A stretch of DNA of 40,197 bases from a bacterium (lineage in GTDB: Bacteria > T1Sed10-126). The stretch's first letter is position 1; each line of letters begins with the position of its first letter. The position numbers were made by a program, and so were the translations under genes. Positions 39,468 to 40,197 of the stretch are shown one piece after another. The stretch covers positions 1 through 40,197 of the forward strand of contig PWHN01000106.1 in the NCBI GenBank assembly GCA_003554945.1, read 5' to 3'. A model generated the notes under the pieces. It saw nothing but the letters and a program-made list of their open reading frames with translations, was not told the DNA's origin and searched no databases.

Positions 39468-39929
39468 ATGAAAAACTGGAGAATACTTATTTACCTTATC
39501 TTGATTGTGCTGGCTGGGGTAATGGTTTTTTACCTGGGTCGCGGCGAGGTTCTGCACGAGGATCGTTACCTTTACGAGAACGGCACCTACAGAGGTATAT
39601 TTGCGGATGGCGACGAAATACAGGTGAACGTGGAGTTTGAATTAGAGGATGGAATCGTTCAGGCGGCTGATTTTCGCTGGTTGCGTCGCGACGAGAACTA
39701 CAACTTAGAGGCCGAGGACGATCCTTACAGGTCGGTAGTTCAGCAGTATAAAGAGACCCTGGAATATCTTGAAGGGAAGGAGCTCAAAACCTATCTGACG
39801 GACCTGTATTTCCCTGAAAATTTCGTTGAAACTGAAGTTGATGACTACACCGCTGCTACGATTCGCAGTCAGAAGGTAATTTCCGCAATAAGGGACGCTT
39901 TAAACCGAGGGGTTTACAGTAAAGATTAG
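39468..39929 (+). CDS. Membrane-anchored FMN-binding-domain-like protein
   Basis: A 153-residue protein with an N-terminal signal anchor (residues about 5-24) and an extracytoplasmic domain resembling the NqrC/RnfG-type FMN-binding domain: YENGTYRGIFADGDEIQVNVEFELEDGIV is read here as NGTYRG, IQVNVEF and DGIV, and the C-terminus VDDYTAATIRSQKVISAIRDAL matches the VDxxSGATxTSxxxxxAxxxAL pattern with TAAT for SGAT. The threonine that carries FMN in this family is kept. It could transfer electrons at the membrane, but no Rnf or Nqr gene is nearby. GGGAGGAGC twelve bases upstream of the ATG and a strong promoter indicate expression. Confidence 0.7.
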   Translation: MKNWRILIYLILIVLAGVMVFYLGRGEVLHEDRYLYENGTYRGIFADGDEIQVNVEFELEDGIVQAADFRWLRRDENYNLEAEDDPYRSVVQQYKETLEYLEGKELKTYLTDLYFPENFVETEVDDYTAATIRSQKVISAIRDALNRGVYSKD

Positions 39930-40059
39930 CCGTATAATCATCTGATCAGAAGAGCTCGAACAAGTTTAATAAAAACAGAAATACAACCGGTGAAATGAGC
40001 GGGACCGGGAATACTGAAATTACGGGAGTATCCGGTCCACTATGAAAAAGCCTTAGCCT

Positions 40060-40096
40060 GAACTATTCACGACAGTTTAACTGTCGTAAATAGTTC
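40060..40096. repeat. Long hairpin after the FMN-binding gene
   Basis: GAACTATT, C, ACGACAG, loop TTTAA, CTGTCGT, A, AATAGTTC: 15 base pairs with one mismatch. There is no T-run on either side, so it is probably not an intrinsic terminator. The rest of 39930-40197 shows no gene; the window ends in AT-rich DNA. Confidence 0.5.
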
Positions 40097-40197
40097 ATCC
40101 ACAGGACAGCCGTTTATCGTCTCCAAAAAAGGATTAAGCAATTATATTCCAGTCTGGCTATTTCTACATAATGTAATTTTCCAGTTTTTCTGTAAAC

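Noticed and set aside
40060-40096. Rho-independent terminator
   Set aside because: The hairpin is strong but AT-rich in its lower stem and has no T-run on either side.

Overview
The window comes from a diderm, probably anaerobic bacterium of medium G+C content. An outer membrane is implied by a TPR/beta-barrel protein that ends in phenylalanine (17718-19031). Anaerobic life is suggested by an Fe-S type L-cysteine desulfidase, a NifX-like/DUF134 pair and an AmmeMemoRadiSam protein B. Ribosome-binding sites are strong and Firmicutes-like (GAGGTGA, GGAGG), and TTG and GTG starts are frequent. A diderm Firmicute such as a member of the Halanaerobiales is my best guess; a deltaproteobacterium is the main alternative. 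This placement is inference only.

Layout. 1-3.7 kb: a promoter, then NifX-like, DUF134, MBL-fold, L-cysteine desulfidase and DUF4213/DUF364 genes on the plus strand. 3.8-4.9 kb: a minus-strand serine-hydrolase lipoprotein. 5.3-7.2 kb: gpsA, an HU/IHF-like protein, a MerR-like regulator and tRNA-Pro(GGG). 7.3-13.4 kb: Nudix hydrolase, mannose-1-phosphate guanylyltransferase, a small unknown protein, a periplasmic TPR/coiled-coil protein coupled to a MurG-like transferase, a DEDDh exonuclease-WYL fusion and a DUF4336 protein. 13.6-17.3 kb: a PAS-PAS-GGDEF diguanylate cyclase behind a sigma-54-type promoter, an OFA-type MFS transporter and a Ppx/GppA phosphatase.

17.3-31.8 kb is a surface-polysaccharide and signalling block. 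It holds a highly structured 272-bp intergenic element, a TPR/YaiO-like outer-membrane barrel, and a minus-strand operon of response regulator, HEAT-repeat protein and processive glycosyltransferase. These are followed by a 1342-residue hybrid histidine kinase, a REC-PP2C phosphatase, a STAS protein, an RsbW-like ATPase overlapping an orphan CpaF/TadA ATPase, and a free Hpt protein. Together they contain the parts of a phosphorelay (kinase, receivers, Hpt) and of a partner switch (phosphatase, STAS, anti-sigma-type kinase), which may control export or assembly at the cell surface.

31.9-36.8 kb: N-acyl-D-amino-acid deacylase, AmmeMemoRadiSam protein B, YraN (apparently starting at ATT) and ComM. 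36.8-38.8 kb is an AT-rich island with two toxin-antitoxin modules and gene remnants. 38.8-40.2 kb: a cupin and a membrane-anchored FMN-binding-like protein behind a near-consensus sigma-A promoter.

Most long intergenic gaps are filled with degenerate palindromic repeats, several bounded by terminal inverted repeats built on TTTAGCGCC. The most interesting unexplained signal is the structured element at 17370-17641. Three of its hairpins share the loop ATCCA, and two of them share flanks and architecture while their inner stems differ in compensating ways, as expected of a selected RNA.
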